Shown one piece after another: positions 27,117 to 36,042 of a stretch of 64,000 bases of DNA. The position numbers and the translations under genes are program-made. The DNA comes from Prolixibacteraceae bacterium UBA6029 (GTDB lineage Bacteria > Bacteroidota > Bacteroidia > Bacteroidales > Prolixibacteraceae): the NCBI GenBank assembly GCA_002429385.1, contig DIZL01000010.1, positions 7,657 to 71,656 of the forward strand, written 5' to 3'. Numbering within the stretch: position 1 is the stretch's first letter; each line of letters starts with the position of its first letter. The notes under the pieces were generated by a model. The model was not told the origin of the DNA, did no database searches, and worked only from the letters and a program-made list of their open reading frames with translations.

Positions 27117-27941
27117 CTATTCAATAAATAGTTTCAGGTACACTACGATTACAGGGGCTGCAAAAAATAAGGAATCAAAACGATCGAGAACGCCACCGTG
27201 TCCCGGCAGAATATTTCCACTGTCCTTGATCCCAAAATAACGTTTGAACATCGATTCGGTCAAGTCGCCAAAGGTAGATGACACAATCGTTAAGATGCTG
27301 ATTGCAATCCAATGAATGATCCTGATTTCAGGAATTATTGTGGAGATAAAAAATGATGCACCAATTGCAATTAATGTTCCGCCAATGGCGCCTTCCCAGG
27401 ATTTTTTAGGTGAGATCCGTTCAAAGAGCCGGTGTTTTCCAATTGAAACTCCCACCAGGTAGGCTCCGGAATCATAAGTCCATATTAGTCCAAATAAGGC
27501 AATCAGCAACCTTGGAGTATAGGAGTTGCTGTTTAAAAATTCTGGAAATACCAGAAAATTTACCAGTGACAAGGGGATGGCCAGATAGATGATACTTAAA
27601 ATAGTTACAGCGATATTTTCAGCAGGCTTTTCCTGTTTCCGATAAAGTTCAGCGGCCATTATGACCAGGATGAGTGGAAACAATGCTAAAAAATATTTGA
27701 TTCCAATAGTACCACCAGCTATCAGGAAGGTAGTCAGAAAGAAAAGAATGGAGATTGAATAGCTCAGGAATCGGTTCGGTTTAACTTCTGATTGCCGGAA
27801 TAAACTGAGATACTCTTTAATACTCCCAATTAAAATCAGAAGAAACAGAAGCGCATAAGTATACTCACTCGCCCAAATAGCAGTCAGCATTACCAAAACA
27901 AAAACGATTCCGGTTATCGTTCGTGTCATTAATTTCTTCAA
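27117..27941 (-). CDS. cdsA: Phosphatidate cytidylyltransferase
   Basis: 274 residues with about eight transmembrane helices. The CdsA signature near the C-terminus is present: SXXGDLTESMFKR-type segment then SGNILPGHGGVLDRFDSL (about 240-257). It makes CDP-diacylglycerol, the substrate of PssA, so cdsA, psd and pssA in one operon form the full route to phosphatidylethanolamine. Its start overlaps the DUF2007 gene by four bases. Confidence 0.95.
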   Translation of the reverse strand: MKKLMTRTITGIVFVLVMLTAIWASEYTYALLFLLILIGSIKEYLSLFRQSEVKPNRFLSYSISILFFLTTFLIAGGTIGIKYFLALFPLILVIMAAELYRKQEKPAENIAVTILSIIYLAIPLSLVNFLVFPEFLNSNSYTPRLLIALFGLIWTYDSGAYLVGVSIGKHRLFERISPKKSWEGAIGGTLIAIGASFFISTIIPEIRIIHWIAISILTIVSSTFGDLTESMFKRYFGIKDSGNILPGHGGVLDRFDSLFFAAPVIVVYLKLFIE

Positions 27942-28144
27942 AGGATTAAATCTTTTAAAAGTTCTACAGCATTTACCTTATAATCCTGATGAACCCATAC
28001 TTCCACTTGTCCGATCGATGGAAATGTGGTGTCATGTTCGTTGAGAAGAACACAATCGATTTCTTCGTTTTCAAGTATTTCCCTGGCTATTTCGGCCTGA
28101 AAGTTATGTTCGGTGCTATATACACAAACCCAATCCTTTTCCAT
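27938..28144 (-). CDS. DUF2007 small protein
   Basis: 68 residues. The pattern VYSTEHNFQAEIAREILENE (about 8-27) and the C-terminal EVWVHQDYKVNAVELL fit DUF2007, a small ACT/PII-like alpha-beta domain called a putative signal-transducing protein. No function is established. It is embedded between the LUD gene and cdsA with short gap and overlap, so it is expressed with them. Cytoplasmic. Confidence 0.8.
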   Translation of the reverse strand: MEKDWVCVYSTEHNFQAEIAREILENEEIDCVLLNEHDTTFPSIGQVEVWVHQDYKVNAVELLKDLIL

Positions 28145-28153
28145 AATGTAGTT

Positions 28154-28789
28154 TTAAATCGGTTCTTCTGAAATGATAACAATCAACGATTTTGGCCCAT
28201 GCATACCCATAACCAAGGTCTTTTCGATATCGGCAGTGCGACTGGGGCCGGTGATGTTACTGATTAACGAAGGTAGTTTATTTTTGTACTTTATCTGTAG
28301 TTTTTCAATGGCCTGATCCAGAAAATCTGTTAATTGTGATTTGTGGGCAATAACGATGTGAGTTTCGGGGAATACATTTAACCTGCGGCCTGAAATCTGA
28401 GCAGAGCTGATCATCACTGACCCCAGATGAGCCACCAGGAATTCACAACCGGTAAGTCCGATATTTAATTTAGTGAAAGAGTTCTCATCCGAAACAATTT
28501 CAATGGAGTCTTTAATAATATCCTGAAGAATTGGGTCAGTACAAAACAGATGATTTTGATTCTTTTCCAGACAGAGTAATTTTACCTGATAGGCAATATC
28601 AGATTTGGATTCACAAAATATAACCTGCCCGCCAATAAGTTCGAGATTGGTTTTAAACTCCTGTTCCAATGATTCATTTAGAGGCAGGTAAATAGGAGAG
28701 GTGAAATCGGGGGATTCTACCTCGATTTCACCTCTTTTTTCCTGTGCAGCCTTCAGACGGGCCAAAATATTGTTTTTTGCAGAGTCCAT
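28154..28789 (-). CDS. LUD domain protein (LutC/YkgG family)
   Basis: 211 residues with one LUD domain. Characteristic are the GLTGCEFLVAHLGSVMISS block (about 109-127), the THIVIAHKSQL segment, and the ending NITGPSRTADIEKTLVMGMHG (about 177-197, a typical phosphate-binding Gly-Pro-Ser motif). LutC proteins take part in lactate oxidation with LutA and LutB, but those partners are absent, so the role here is unclear. The gene overlaps ftsH by one base. Confidence 0.88.
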   Translation of the reverse strand: MDSAKNNILARLKAAQEKRGEIEVESPDFTSPIYLPLNESLEQEFKTNLELIGGQVIFCESKSDIAYQVKLLCLEKNQNHLFCTDPILQDIIKDSIEIVSDENSFTKLNIGLTGCEFLVAHLGSVMISSAQISGRRLNVFPETHIVIAHKSQLTDFLDQAIEKLQIKYKNKLPSLISNITGPSRTADIEKTLVMGMHGPKSLIVIISEEPI

Positions 28790-30816
28790 TAGGCTGATTC
28801 AGATGCTGCTTCTTCTTCCTTATTTTCAAGCAGGCCGGCAGCTATTTCTTTTTTTGCTTCTGCAACCATCAATGGTTTCCCCCATTTACGTTTTCCAAAC
28901 ACGTTCTCCAGATCTTCACTGAAAATAACTTCTTTTTCCAAAAGCAATTCAGACAGTTGCTGATGTCCTTCTTTATGGAGTGTAAGTATTTCCAATGCTC
29001 TGAGGTATTGGTTTTCGATCAGAAGTTTTGATTCAGAATCGATTAGTTCAGCTGTTTTTTCGCTGTAAGGTTTGGTAAAACCATATTCGTTTTGACCTGA
29101 TGAATCGTAGAAACTTATATTTCCAACCTTCTCGCTCATGCCGAATATACTAACCATCGCATAGGATTGTTTGGTTACTTTCTCGAGGTCGTTTTGTGCT
29201 CCAGAAGAGATACTGCTGAATGCAATCTGTTCGGCTGCGCGGCCACCAAGTGCAGAACACATTTCGTCAAGTAACTGGTCTTTGGTAGTGATAGAACGTT
29301 CTTCAGGAAGGTACCAGGCTGCGCCCAATGCTTTTCCACGAGGAACAATCGTCACTTTTACAAGCGGATGAGCATGTTCGAGCAACCAGCTAATGGTCGC
29401 ATGACCTGCTTCATGATAGGCGATACGGCGTTTCTCGTCTACCGAAATAATCTTGTTTTTCTTTTCCAACCCACCAACGATGCGGTCGACCGCATCCAGA
29501 AAGTCTTGTTTCTCGACAATTTCTTTGTTTTTACGAGCAGCAATCAGTGCAGACTCATTACAAACATTGGCAATGTCAGCTCCTGAGAATCCAGGTGTTT
29601 GTTTGGCCAGAAATGCGGGTTCAACTTCAGGTGAAAGCTTAATTGGTTTCAGGTGAACCATGAATATTTCCTCGCGTTCATTCAAATCAGGCAGTTCAAC
29701 ATGTATCTGACGGTCGAAACGTCCGGCACGCATTAAGGCACGGTCGAGAATATCTGCCCGGTTTGTAGCTGCAAGTATGATTACACCGGAATTGGTATCA
29801 AAACCATCCATTTCAGTCAACAACTGGTTCAGAGTATTTTCGCGTTCATCGTTTGATCCGAAGTTAGGATTTTTACCACGGGCACGACCAATTGCATCTA
29901 TCTCGTCGATAAATACTATGCATGGAGCTTTTTCCTTGGCCTGTTTAAACAAATCACGAACACGGGAAGCTCCGACTCCAACAAACATTTCTACAAAATC
30001 GGAACCCGACATCGAGAAGAAGGGGACATTGGCTTCGCCTGCAACAGCTTTCGCCAGTAATGTTTTTCCTGTTCCCGGAGGACCAACCAAAAGAGCCCCT
30101 TTCGGAATCTTTCCACCCAGTTTGGTGAATTTTGTCGGACTCTTCAGAAAGTCTACAATCTCTTCCACCTCCTGTTTGGCTTCTGCAAGACCTGCAACGT
30201 CTTTAAAAGTGTTCGAAACTCTTGAATCTTTATCAAATACTTTGGCCTGTGATTTACCCACATTGAAAATGTTTCCGCCACCTCCGCCACCTGCACCTTT
30301 GCTCATTCGTTTGAAAATCCACCACCAGAGTAAAATGATGAGTGCAAAAGGTCCGATCCAACTGATCAATTCACCCAGATAATTGTGGACGGTTTTGTAT
30401 TCAACACCGATTTTATTCTCTTCAGTAGCAGTGGACTGGACTTCCTGTAAGTTCTTTTCAAAAGAGTCGACCGAACCGATTGTGAAGAAGAAGTGAGGAC
30501 CCGCTTTGGCAGGGGCAGTGAATCCATTGTTCAGTTTTGAAGCATATTTGTCATAGCTGCTTTCTTTCAGGTATATCTGAGCTTCTTTTTCATTTACAAC
30601 AATGATTTTCTTGATATCGTTGTTCGGCAACATGGTTGTCTTTACGTCTTTCCAGTTGGTTTCAACAGGCCCTGCACCCAGGGTGAACCACTGAATGGCA
30701 AGAAAGGCAATGATTACCGCACCATAAATCCAATATACATTAATTTTAGGGACCTTGTTGCCTTGCCTCAGATTGTTGAAATTCTGCTTCTCTTTATCGT
30801 TTTTATTTTCTGCCAT
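28789..30816 (-). CDS. ftsH: ATP-dependent zinc metalloprotease FtsH
   Basis: 675 residues. Two N-terminal transmembrane helices (about 27-46 and 148-166) flank a periplasmic domain. The AAA domain has Walker A GPPGTGKT (about 234-241), Walker B CIVFIDEIDAIGR and the second region of homology. The zinc site HEAGH lies near residue 458. It degrades misfolded membrane proteins and short-lived regulators. The C-terminal tail is Glu/Ala-rich. It follows rsfS by six bases. Confidence 0.97.
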   Translation of the reverse strand: MAENKNDKEKQNFNNLRQGNKVPKINVYWIYGAVIIAFLAIQWFTLGAGPVETNWKDVKTTMLPNNDIKKIIVVNEKEAQIYLKESSYDKYASKLNNGFTAPAKAGPHFFFTIGSVDSFEKNLQEVQSTATEENKIGVEYKTVHNYLGELISWIGPFALIILLWWWIFKRMSKGAGGGGGGNIFNVGKSQAKVFDKDSRVSNTFKDVAGLAEAKQEVEEIVDFLKSPTKFTKLGGKIPKGALLVGPPGTGKTLLAKAVAGEANVPFFSMSGSDFVEMFVGVGASRVRDLFKQAKEKAPCIVFIDEIDAIGRARGKNPNFGSNDERENTLNQLLTEMDGFDTNSGVIILAATNRADILDRALMRAGRFDRQIHVELPDLNEREEIFMVHLKPIKLSPEVEPAFLAKQTPGFSGADIANVCNESALIAARKNKEIVEKQDFLDAVDRIVGGLEKKNKIISVDEKRRIAYHEAGHATISWLLEHAHPLVKVTIVPRGKALGAAWYLPEERSITTKDQLLDEMCSALGGRAAEQIAFSSISSGAQNDLEKVTKQSYAMVSIFGMSEKVGNISFYDSSGQNEYGFTKPYSEKTAELIDSESKLLIENQYLRALEILTLHKEGHQQLSELLLEKEVIFSEDLENVFGKRKWGKPLMVAEAKKEIAAGLLENKEEEAASESA

Positions 30817-30822
30817 TTTATT

Positions 30823-31209
30823 TTAGTTATCTTCTTTTATTAATTCAATGTGTGCATCGGCCCATAAGTTCTCTAAATCGTAGAATGTTCTGGCTTCCTT
30901 TTGAAATACATGTACCATAATGTCAGCGTAATCCAGTAAAATCCAAAGTGAATTACGGTATCCATCCGTATGCCAGGCTCTTTCGTTAATCAACTCTTCA
31001 ACAGTATCCTCCACAGAATGGGCGATTGCATCAACCTGTGTATTCGAATTCCCATGACATATGATGAAATATTTACATTCGGTATGATTTATTTTTGTTA
31101 AGTCGATTTTAATTAATTCCAAACCTTTTTTTCTTTGAATTCCTTCAACAATGGCATTGATCAATTGTTCAGCTTCAGTTTCATTAATGCTTTTGTTCAT
31201 AAATTTCAA
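30823..31209 (-). CDS. rsfS: Ribosomal silencing factor RsfS
   Basis: 128 residues of the Iojap/RsfS family. The segment CKYFIICHGNSNTQVDAIAH (about 50-69) and the later EWxLLDYGDxxVHxF-type SLWILLDYADIMVHVF (about 106-121) are diagnostic. RsfS binds L14 on the 50S subunit and blocks subunit joining in starvation. It is the first gene of the ftsH-phospholipid operon and diverges from birA across about 100 bases. Confidence 0.95.
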   Translation of the reverse strand: MKFMNKSINETEAEQLINAIVEGIQRKKGLELIKIDLTKINHTECKYFIICHGNSNTQVDAIAHSVEDTVEELINERAWHTDGYRNSLWILLDYADIMVHVFQKEARTFYDLENLWADAHIELIKEDN

Positions 31210-31308
31210 TTAGAACTACAAAGATAAATTTTTTAATTTATTAGATGTGATTAAACTTTTATGTCGGAAATCCTGCTTAATAAAGAAATGCAAATTTAAC
31301 TTTGCTGA

Positions 31309-32064
31309 ATGAAACAAATCATTGGAAATTCAATTGTCCGTCTTAAGCTGATCGACTCTACCAACAACTATGCCAACAGTCAAATAAGGGAAAAAGAATT
31401 GGTTGAAGGTACTGTCTTTTTGGCATACGAACAAACGTCAGGGCGTGGACAACTGAAAAATAGCTGGGAAAGTTCTCCGGGAGAAAACCTTCTCTTTTCA
31501 ATCGTCTTATATCCCGGATTCCTAGAGATCCGTCGTCAGTTTATGCTCTCCAAAGTTGTTACTCTAGGTATTTACAAGGCTATACACAAGTATGTTGACA
31601 ATCTGAGAATAAAATGGCCCAATGATATTTATTCGGGAAATCAGAAGCTCGGAGGTATACTGATTGAAAACTCAATCATGAGTGGATTACTGAAAAGTTC
31701 TGTTGTTGGGATTGGCTTGAATGTCAATCAAACGGTTTTCCTCAGCAATGCGCCTAATCCGGTGTCTATGCGAACACTGACAAATCAGCATTACGATTGT
31801 GAGAAGATACTGACGGAAGTGTTATCAGGCATTGATGATTATTATACTCTGTTGCGAAACGGCGAAGAAGGCAAAATCGATCTGGAATTTATCTCCTTAC
31901 TATACCGTTTGAACAAGAGACATTCTTTTCGTGCCGAAAAGGAAGTTTTTGAAGGAGAGATTATAGGAGTGAATGAAATAGGCCAATTGATGATCCGAAA
32001 AGCAGATGGTGAAATTCTTCAATTTCATTTTAAGGAAATTGAATTCCTGCAGGATGGTCATTAG
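31309..32064 (+). CDS. birA: Biotin-acetyl-CoA-carboxylase ligase
   Basis: 251 residues, catalytic domain only, without the N-terminal DNA-binding repressor domain of E. coli BirA. The biotinyl-AMP site is TSGRGQLKNSWES (about 43-55), and the KWPNDIYSGNQKLGGILIE block (about 102-120) contains the conserved Lys. A C-terminal SH3-like domain is present. It attaches biotin to carboxylase carrier protein. It is divergent from rsfS, an arrangement often seen in Bacteroidota. Confidence 0.95.
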   Translation: MKQIIGNSIVRLKLIDSTNNYANSQIREKELVEGTVFLAYEQTSGRGQLKNSWESSPGENLLFSIVLYPGFLEIRRQFMLSKVVTLGIYKAIHKYVDNLRIKWPNDIYSGNQKLGGILIENSIMSGLLKSSVVGIGLNVNQTVFLSNAPNPVSMRTLTNQHYDCEKILTEVLSGIDDYYTLLRNGEEGKIDLEFISLLYRLNKRHSFRAEKEVFEGEIIGVNEIGQLMIRKADGEILQFHFKEIEFLQDGH

Positions 32065-32074
32065 TCAACCGAAA

Positions 32075-32200
32075 ATAGGAGGCAGGAAAAGGGAGACAGG
32101 AAACTGGATAAAGGAGAGCTGAAGGTGTTACGTAACAAGAAGCATCAGCAATTTCCCCTTGTCCTTTTTCCCTTCTCCCTTGTCCTTTTTTCTTTTTCCT
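32075..32200. repeat. Purine/pyrimidine-rich inverted tract between convergent genes
   Basis: A purine tract (about 32075-32124) faces a pyrimidine tract (32152-32200) that holds a near-direct repeat of cccttgtccttttt starting at 32156 and 32177. The two can pair loosely as a hairpin between birA and the SRPBCC gene and may act as a bidirectional terminator. A similar pyrimidine tract occurs at about 22568-22606. Confidence 0.5.
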
Positions 32201-32650
32201 CTACCTGTATGGCAAAGCAGCCAGCATATCGGCGAAGCGGTTGATGCCTTCCTCCAGCTTTTTGTTTACCATCATTTTTATCATCATACTCATTTCGGCA
32301 TCCAGGGTAATCCTAAGTTTTGATTCATAATCAGACACAGGAAGCAATTGAATCCAGAAAGTTATGTCCAGAGGCAGCTTTCCGCTGCTTTTTACTTTGA
32401 TTGTTTTGTGGGGTTCACGTTCTATGATCCTGATCTCGGCCAATCCCATACCGGCAATCTGAAACCTGCAGGAATCAGCATCAGATTCAAAGTTCGAAAT
32501 CTTAATCTGGGGTACCTGTTCGGTTAGTTTTGTCAAGAGACCTTCATTCACGTATTTAGAGAGGTTCTCGAAATTAGACAGGTAATTGTATACAATCTCC
32601 TGATTTTGCTGGACTGTTTTGACGTCGCTTATATATTTAGTGCTAGACAT
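32201..32650 (-). CDS. SRPBCC (START-like) family protein
   Basis: 149 residues with the START/Bet v1-like helix-grip pattern: an N-terminal strand, then VYNYLSNFENLSKYV (about 20-34), strands, and a long C-terminal amphipathic helix. Such proteins bind hydrophobic ligands in a cavity; the ligand is unknown. No signal peptide. It is 18 bases after pyrE on the same strand and probably co-transcribed with it. Confidence 0.8.
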   Translation of the reverse strand: MSSTKYISDVKTVQQNQEIVYNYLSNFENLSKYVNEGLLTKLTEQVPQIKISNFESDADSCRFQIAGMGLAEIRIIEREPHKTIKVKSSGKLPLDITFWIQLLPVSDYESKLRITLDAEMSMMIKMMVNKKLEEGINRFADMLAALPYR

Positions 32651-32668
32651 AGATCGTTTAAAGATTAA

Positions 32669-33307
32669 CTATTTACCCCAGCTTTCAGGTTGCTCGCGCC
32701 ACTTGTTCAGCTTTTCAACCTCTTCGGGTTTAACGTCACCTGACTCCAATGCCAGATCAATCAATACCTGGTAGCGACTTAAAGCAGTCAGTTCCAATCC
32801 CGCATCGGCAAAATTCTTGCGTGCATGTGGAAAATTGTAGGTGAAGATAGCCAGCATACCTAATACATCGCCACCAAAATTGGTAATGGCATCGGCGGCT
32901 TTCAGACTGCTCACCCCGGTTGAAATAAGGTCTTCAATAATTACAACCTTTTGCCCGGCTTTCATGTCCCCTTCAATGAGGTTTTCAAGTCCGTGATCTT
33001 TTGGTTTCGCACGAACATAAATAAACGGCAATCCCAGTTCCTGTGCAACCAGCATTCCGTGAGCAATAGCCCCGGTGGCTACTCCGGCGATCACTTCAGC
33101 CTGGGGATACTTTTCACGGATAATTTTGCAGAACTGTTCGCAGATAAATGTTCTCTCGGCAGGATAGGACATGATTTTGCGGTTGTCGCAGTAAATCGGC
33201 GCTTTCCATCCTGAGGCCCATGTAAACGGATTATTGGGCTGTACTTTTATGGTATTGATATGAAGCAGTTTCTTTGTAACTTCGATTTGAATTTGTTCTA
33301 TCATCAT
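32669..33307 (-). CDS. pyrE: Orotate phosphoribosyltransferase
   Basis: 212 residues, a type I phosphoribosyltransferase of de novo pyrimidine synthesis. The PRPP-binding loop is KVVIIEDLISTGVSSLKAAD (about 117-136), and the early FTWASGWKAPIYCDNRK (about 28-44) is the orotate-binding segment. It is divergent from the Nudix gene across only 29 bases, so the two promoters overlap the opposing gene or are very compact. Confidence 0.95.
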   Translation of the reverse strand: MMIEQIQIEVTKKLLHINTIKVQPNNPFTWASGWKAPIYCDNRKIMSYPAERTFICEQFCKIIREKYPQAEVIAGVATGAIAHGMLVAQELGLPFIYVRAKPKDHGLENLIEGDMKAGQKVVIIEDLISTGVSSLKAADAITNFGGDVLGMLAIFTYNFPHARKNFADAGLELTALSRYQVLIDLALESGDVKPEEVEKLNKWREQPESWGK

Positions 33308-33336
33308 TGTTTTTTTTTTACTAATATCGCCGACAA

Positions 33337-33969
33337 ATGTACAAAGTTTTTTTTAATGACTCTACCATAGAGTTAAGCTCCGAAGTAAAAAAATCATCAA
33401 ATAATAACATTGTTCAAATCATTGAACCTGAATGTTATAGTTTTGTGGATCAGCTTGTTTGTATTATTAAGTCAGGCTCAAAAGTACCGAATTCCTTAGT
33501 ACTGACTCAGGAAGTCAATACGCTGTGGGATCATTTCCGAAGTCAGTTTGTTGAGATTCCTGCAGCAGGAGGATTGGTTCAAAACAAGGATGGATATTTC
33601 CTTTTCATCCGTCGATTAGGGGTATGGGATTTGCCAAAAGGGAAAGTTGAGAAGAAAGAGACTTCGGGAAATGCCGCTATTCGTGAGGTTGAGGAAGAGT
33701 GTGGTTTGTCGGGAGTGAAGATCATCAAACCGCTTGATTCAACTTTTCATATTTATAAGTCACCTTATCTTCCGGTTTCGGGGAATCTGGTATTAAAAGA
33801 AACAAAGTGGTTTTTAATGAATTATTCGGGAAGTGAAACTCCTGTCCCTCAGACCGAGGAAGACATTGAAGAAGTAAGATGGGTTCAGTTGTCTGAGTTG
33901 GATAAAGTGATGGAGAATACTTATTCAAGTCTGCGCGAATTACTTCAGAAGACATTGCCCCTTATTTGA
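33337..33969 (+). CDS. Nudix hydrolase
   Basis: 210 residues. The Nudix box fits GX5EX7REUXEEXGU: it starts at GKVEKKE (about 102-108) and ends REVEEECGL (about 117-125). An N-terminal extension of about 75 residues precedes the fold. Nudix enzymes hydrolyse nucleoside diphosphates linked to another group; the substrate here is unknown. The gene is convergent with and overlaps the TlpA-like gene by eight bases at their 3' ends. Confidence 0.88.
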   Translation: MYKVFFNDSTIELSSEVKKSSNNNIVQIIEPECYSFVDQLVCIIKSGSKVPNSLVLTQEVNTLWDHFRSQFVEIPAAGGLVQNKDGYFLFIRRLGVWDLPKGKVEKKETSGNAAIREVEEECGLSGVKIIKPLDSTFHIYKSPYLPVSGNLVLKETKWFLMNYSGSETPVPQTEEDIEEVRWVQLSELDKVMENTYSSLRELLQKTLPLI

Positions 33970-35386
33970 CCCCCGGATTATTTGACTTTTGCATTTCCTT
34001 CATGTAATCGCTTTTTAACAGTTGACCCAGTTGTCGGTCCAGTCCATCAATAGGATTGGGAGCCGGTGAAAGCAACAACTTGCCATCCTTACCTATCAGA
34101 TATGAAACAGGAAAAGTCTTCACTTTATAGGTTTCTAAAATACTGCTTTCTGAAGTGGTAAATAGTCCTGCCCACCCGCTTTCGTTCTTAAATCCCACAT
34201 TTACAGGAATTACATTGATGATGACCAGTTTGTCCTTGTAGTGCGAGGCAATAGTCTTTAATTCATCCAGGTGTTGCCTGCAAATCGGGTTCTTCGGATC
34301 AGTAAAGTGCAGGTAAATGTAAGTGTTTGGATAATCTTCGAAACTTACTTTTTGTCCGTTTAAGTTTTTCAAACGGATAGCCGGAGGAGTTGTTCCACTG
34401 GTTAAATAGGTCAATTCTGAACGGATAAGCTGTGCCGTTTTCTGTTCATATTCACTCCAGCCCGATGTTTTTACCAAATCCAACATTTTCAGGATTGATG
34501 CTTTCGGGAATTGCTTGCTGTACCATGCATCATTCAACGCTTTTAACAGTACCAGATGTGAAAGCGCTTTGTTGAAATGCATCTGCTTTTGGAAATGCTC
34601 ATCCAATTGCTGCAATCCGGCTGTGTTGATCAGATTTTTGATTTCTGCACTTCCCGAAGCGTTGGTAAGCACCGTAAAATAATTTAGGAATACCTGATTA
34701 AACAAGACTGCATAGGCAGCCAGGTTATAAACAGGCTGGGCAGTACTGAAATAGGTTTCCATAAATGCGGATGATTTTCCCTGATGCAAGGCAAATTCAA
34801 GTTCCGCTTCCCTGTATTTCTTGTGCAATTCAAAAAGTGGTGAGTTCGTTTTCGGAAATTCCTTACTCAACTTAAGTTTTACAGTATCGACCAACGATTT
34901 GGCTTGATTGGTAAAGATCTGATCAAAATATTTGTTTTCGTAATTGGAAAAGGCCTGTTCGAATTGCTGGATCTGAACATTGATTTCATCCTTGCCTGGT
35001 CTTGAAATTCCAAACCAGATCGGATCGGGTTTTACAAACGGATTTCGTTTTTGTGATTCAGTCAGTGTTCGTTTTGGGGGAAATACTATCTCATAGGTTT
35101 TCCCTGGTTCAAGATAGATCATGGCATGATAACCATCAAAATCGGCAAAACAGAGATTCGTTTCGGCAAGGTCAAATTCAAGGTTGAAAACTCCGTCAGC
35201 ATTAAACCTGATGGTGCCTGATTTTATTTTTTCTTCGGAAATAAAGTCATGGAGAATATTCAAATCGATTGAATTCAGGGCGTAATCGGTTGCTTTCCCT
35301 GTAATTTTAACCTGTGCCGACCAGGCCTTACCGGCGATTGAGAGAATTGTTAGGAGGATAAATGTCCTGATTATATTGTTTTTCAC
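33962..35386 (-). CDS. TlpA-like thioredoxin-fold protein lacking CxxC
   Basis: 474 residues. A signal peptide (about 1-23) leads to a periplasmic protein with an N-terminal beta-rich region, a helical middle and a C-terminal thioredoxin-like domain from about residue 340. Where TlpA has its CxxC, this protein reads DPKNPICRQH, retaining only one Cys. The cis-Pro loop TFPVSYLIGKDGKLL is intact. It is therefore unlikely to be a classic disulfide reductase; it may act in binding, or in single-Cys chemistry. This layout resembles other DUF4369/TlpA proteins of Bacteroidota. Confidence 0.8.
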   Translation of the reverse strand: MKNNIIRTFILLTILSIAGKAWSAQVKITGKATDYALNSIDLNILHDFISEEKIKSGTIRFNADGVFNLEFDLAETNLCFADFDGYHAMIYLEPGKTYEIVFPPKRTLTESQKRNPFVKPDPIWFGISRPGKDEINVQIQQFEQAFSNYENKYFDQIFTNQAKSLVDTVKLKLSKEFPKTNSPLFELHKKYREAELEFALHQGKSSAFMETYFSTAQPVYNLAAYAVLFNQVFLNYFTVLTNASGSAEIKNLINTAGLQQLDEHFQKQMHFNKALSHLVLLKALNDAWYSKQFPKASILKMLDLVKTSGWSEYEQKTAQLIRSELTYLTSGTTPPAIRLKNLNGQKVSFEDYPNTYIYLHFTDPKNPICRQHLDELKTIASHYKDKLVIINVIPVNVGFKNESGWAGLFTTSESSILETYKVKTFPVSYLIGKDGKLLLSPAPNPIDGLDRQLGQLLKSDYMKEMQKSNNPGVK

Positions 35387-35490
35387 AGCGACCAGCAGAG
35401 TTACTAAGGTTATTTTTGTCTCAATTAATGGCGAAATAACGCCAGCTATTGTTTTGGTTATTCGATCTTCGGTCTTCGGTCTTCTTCACC

Positions 35491-35970
35491 TTATTTGTCA
35501 GGTTTAAATTCCGACATGTTTAAAGACGCAGGTAAAAACATGCTTGCATCGCCACCATGACGAATAATATCACGTACAATGGACGAGTTGATCGGTGTGT
35601 GTTCGGGCATAGTCAATAGAAAGACTGATTCTATTTGGGGCAGCATCTTTTTATTGATCTGTGCAATGGCACGTTCGTATTCAAAATCGGCTGAAGTACG
35701 CAATCCACGAAGAATATAACCGGCATTTACCTGTTTGCAGAAATCCACAGTCAGGCCTTCATGGGTTTCAACTTCAACCCTGGGCTCATTCTTAAATACT
35801 TCGTTAATCCATTTGGCCCTTTTTTCAAGGGGGAAAAAGGATTGTTTATTCGAGTTATACCCAATCATGATAATGATCTTGTCAAACAATGGGATCGCAC
35901 GATTAACTATGCTTTCGTGTCCGACAGTAAATGGATCAAATGACCCCGGAAAGATGGCAATTCGTTCCAT
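35491..35970 (-). CDS. coaD: Phosphopantetheine adenylyltransferase
   Basis: 159 residues, the standard CoaD length. The nucleotidyltransferase motif is FPGSFDPFTVGHESIV (about 7-22) with the TxGH form of HxGH. The C-terminal PINSSIVRDI (about 130-139) matches the second motif. It catalyses the penultimate step of coenzyme A synthesis. It is followed on its 3' side by a short tract repeating cggtcttc near 35465-35482. Confidence 0.95.
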   Translation of the reverse strand: MERIAIFPGSFDPFTVGHESIVNRAIPLFDKIIIMIGYNSNKQSFFPLEKRAKWINEVFKNEPRVEVETHEGLTVDFCKQVNAGYILRGLRTSADFEYERAIAQINKKMLPQIESVFLLTMPEHTPINSSIVRDIIRHGGDASMFLPASLNMSEFKPDK

Positions 35971-36042
35971 GTTGCTATTTTATTGAATTATATGAGCCGT
36001 AAATATAATGCTTATTCAAAAACAGAAGCGAAACAGATCCGT

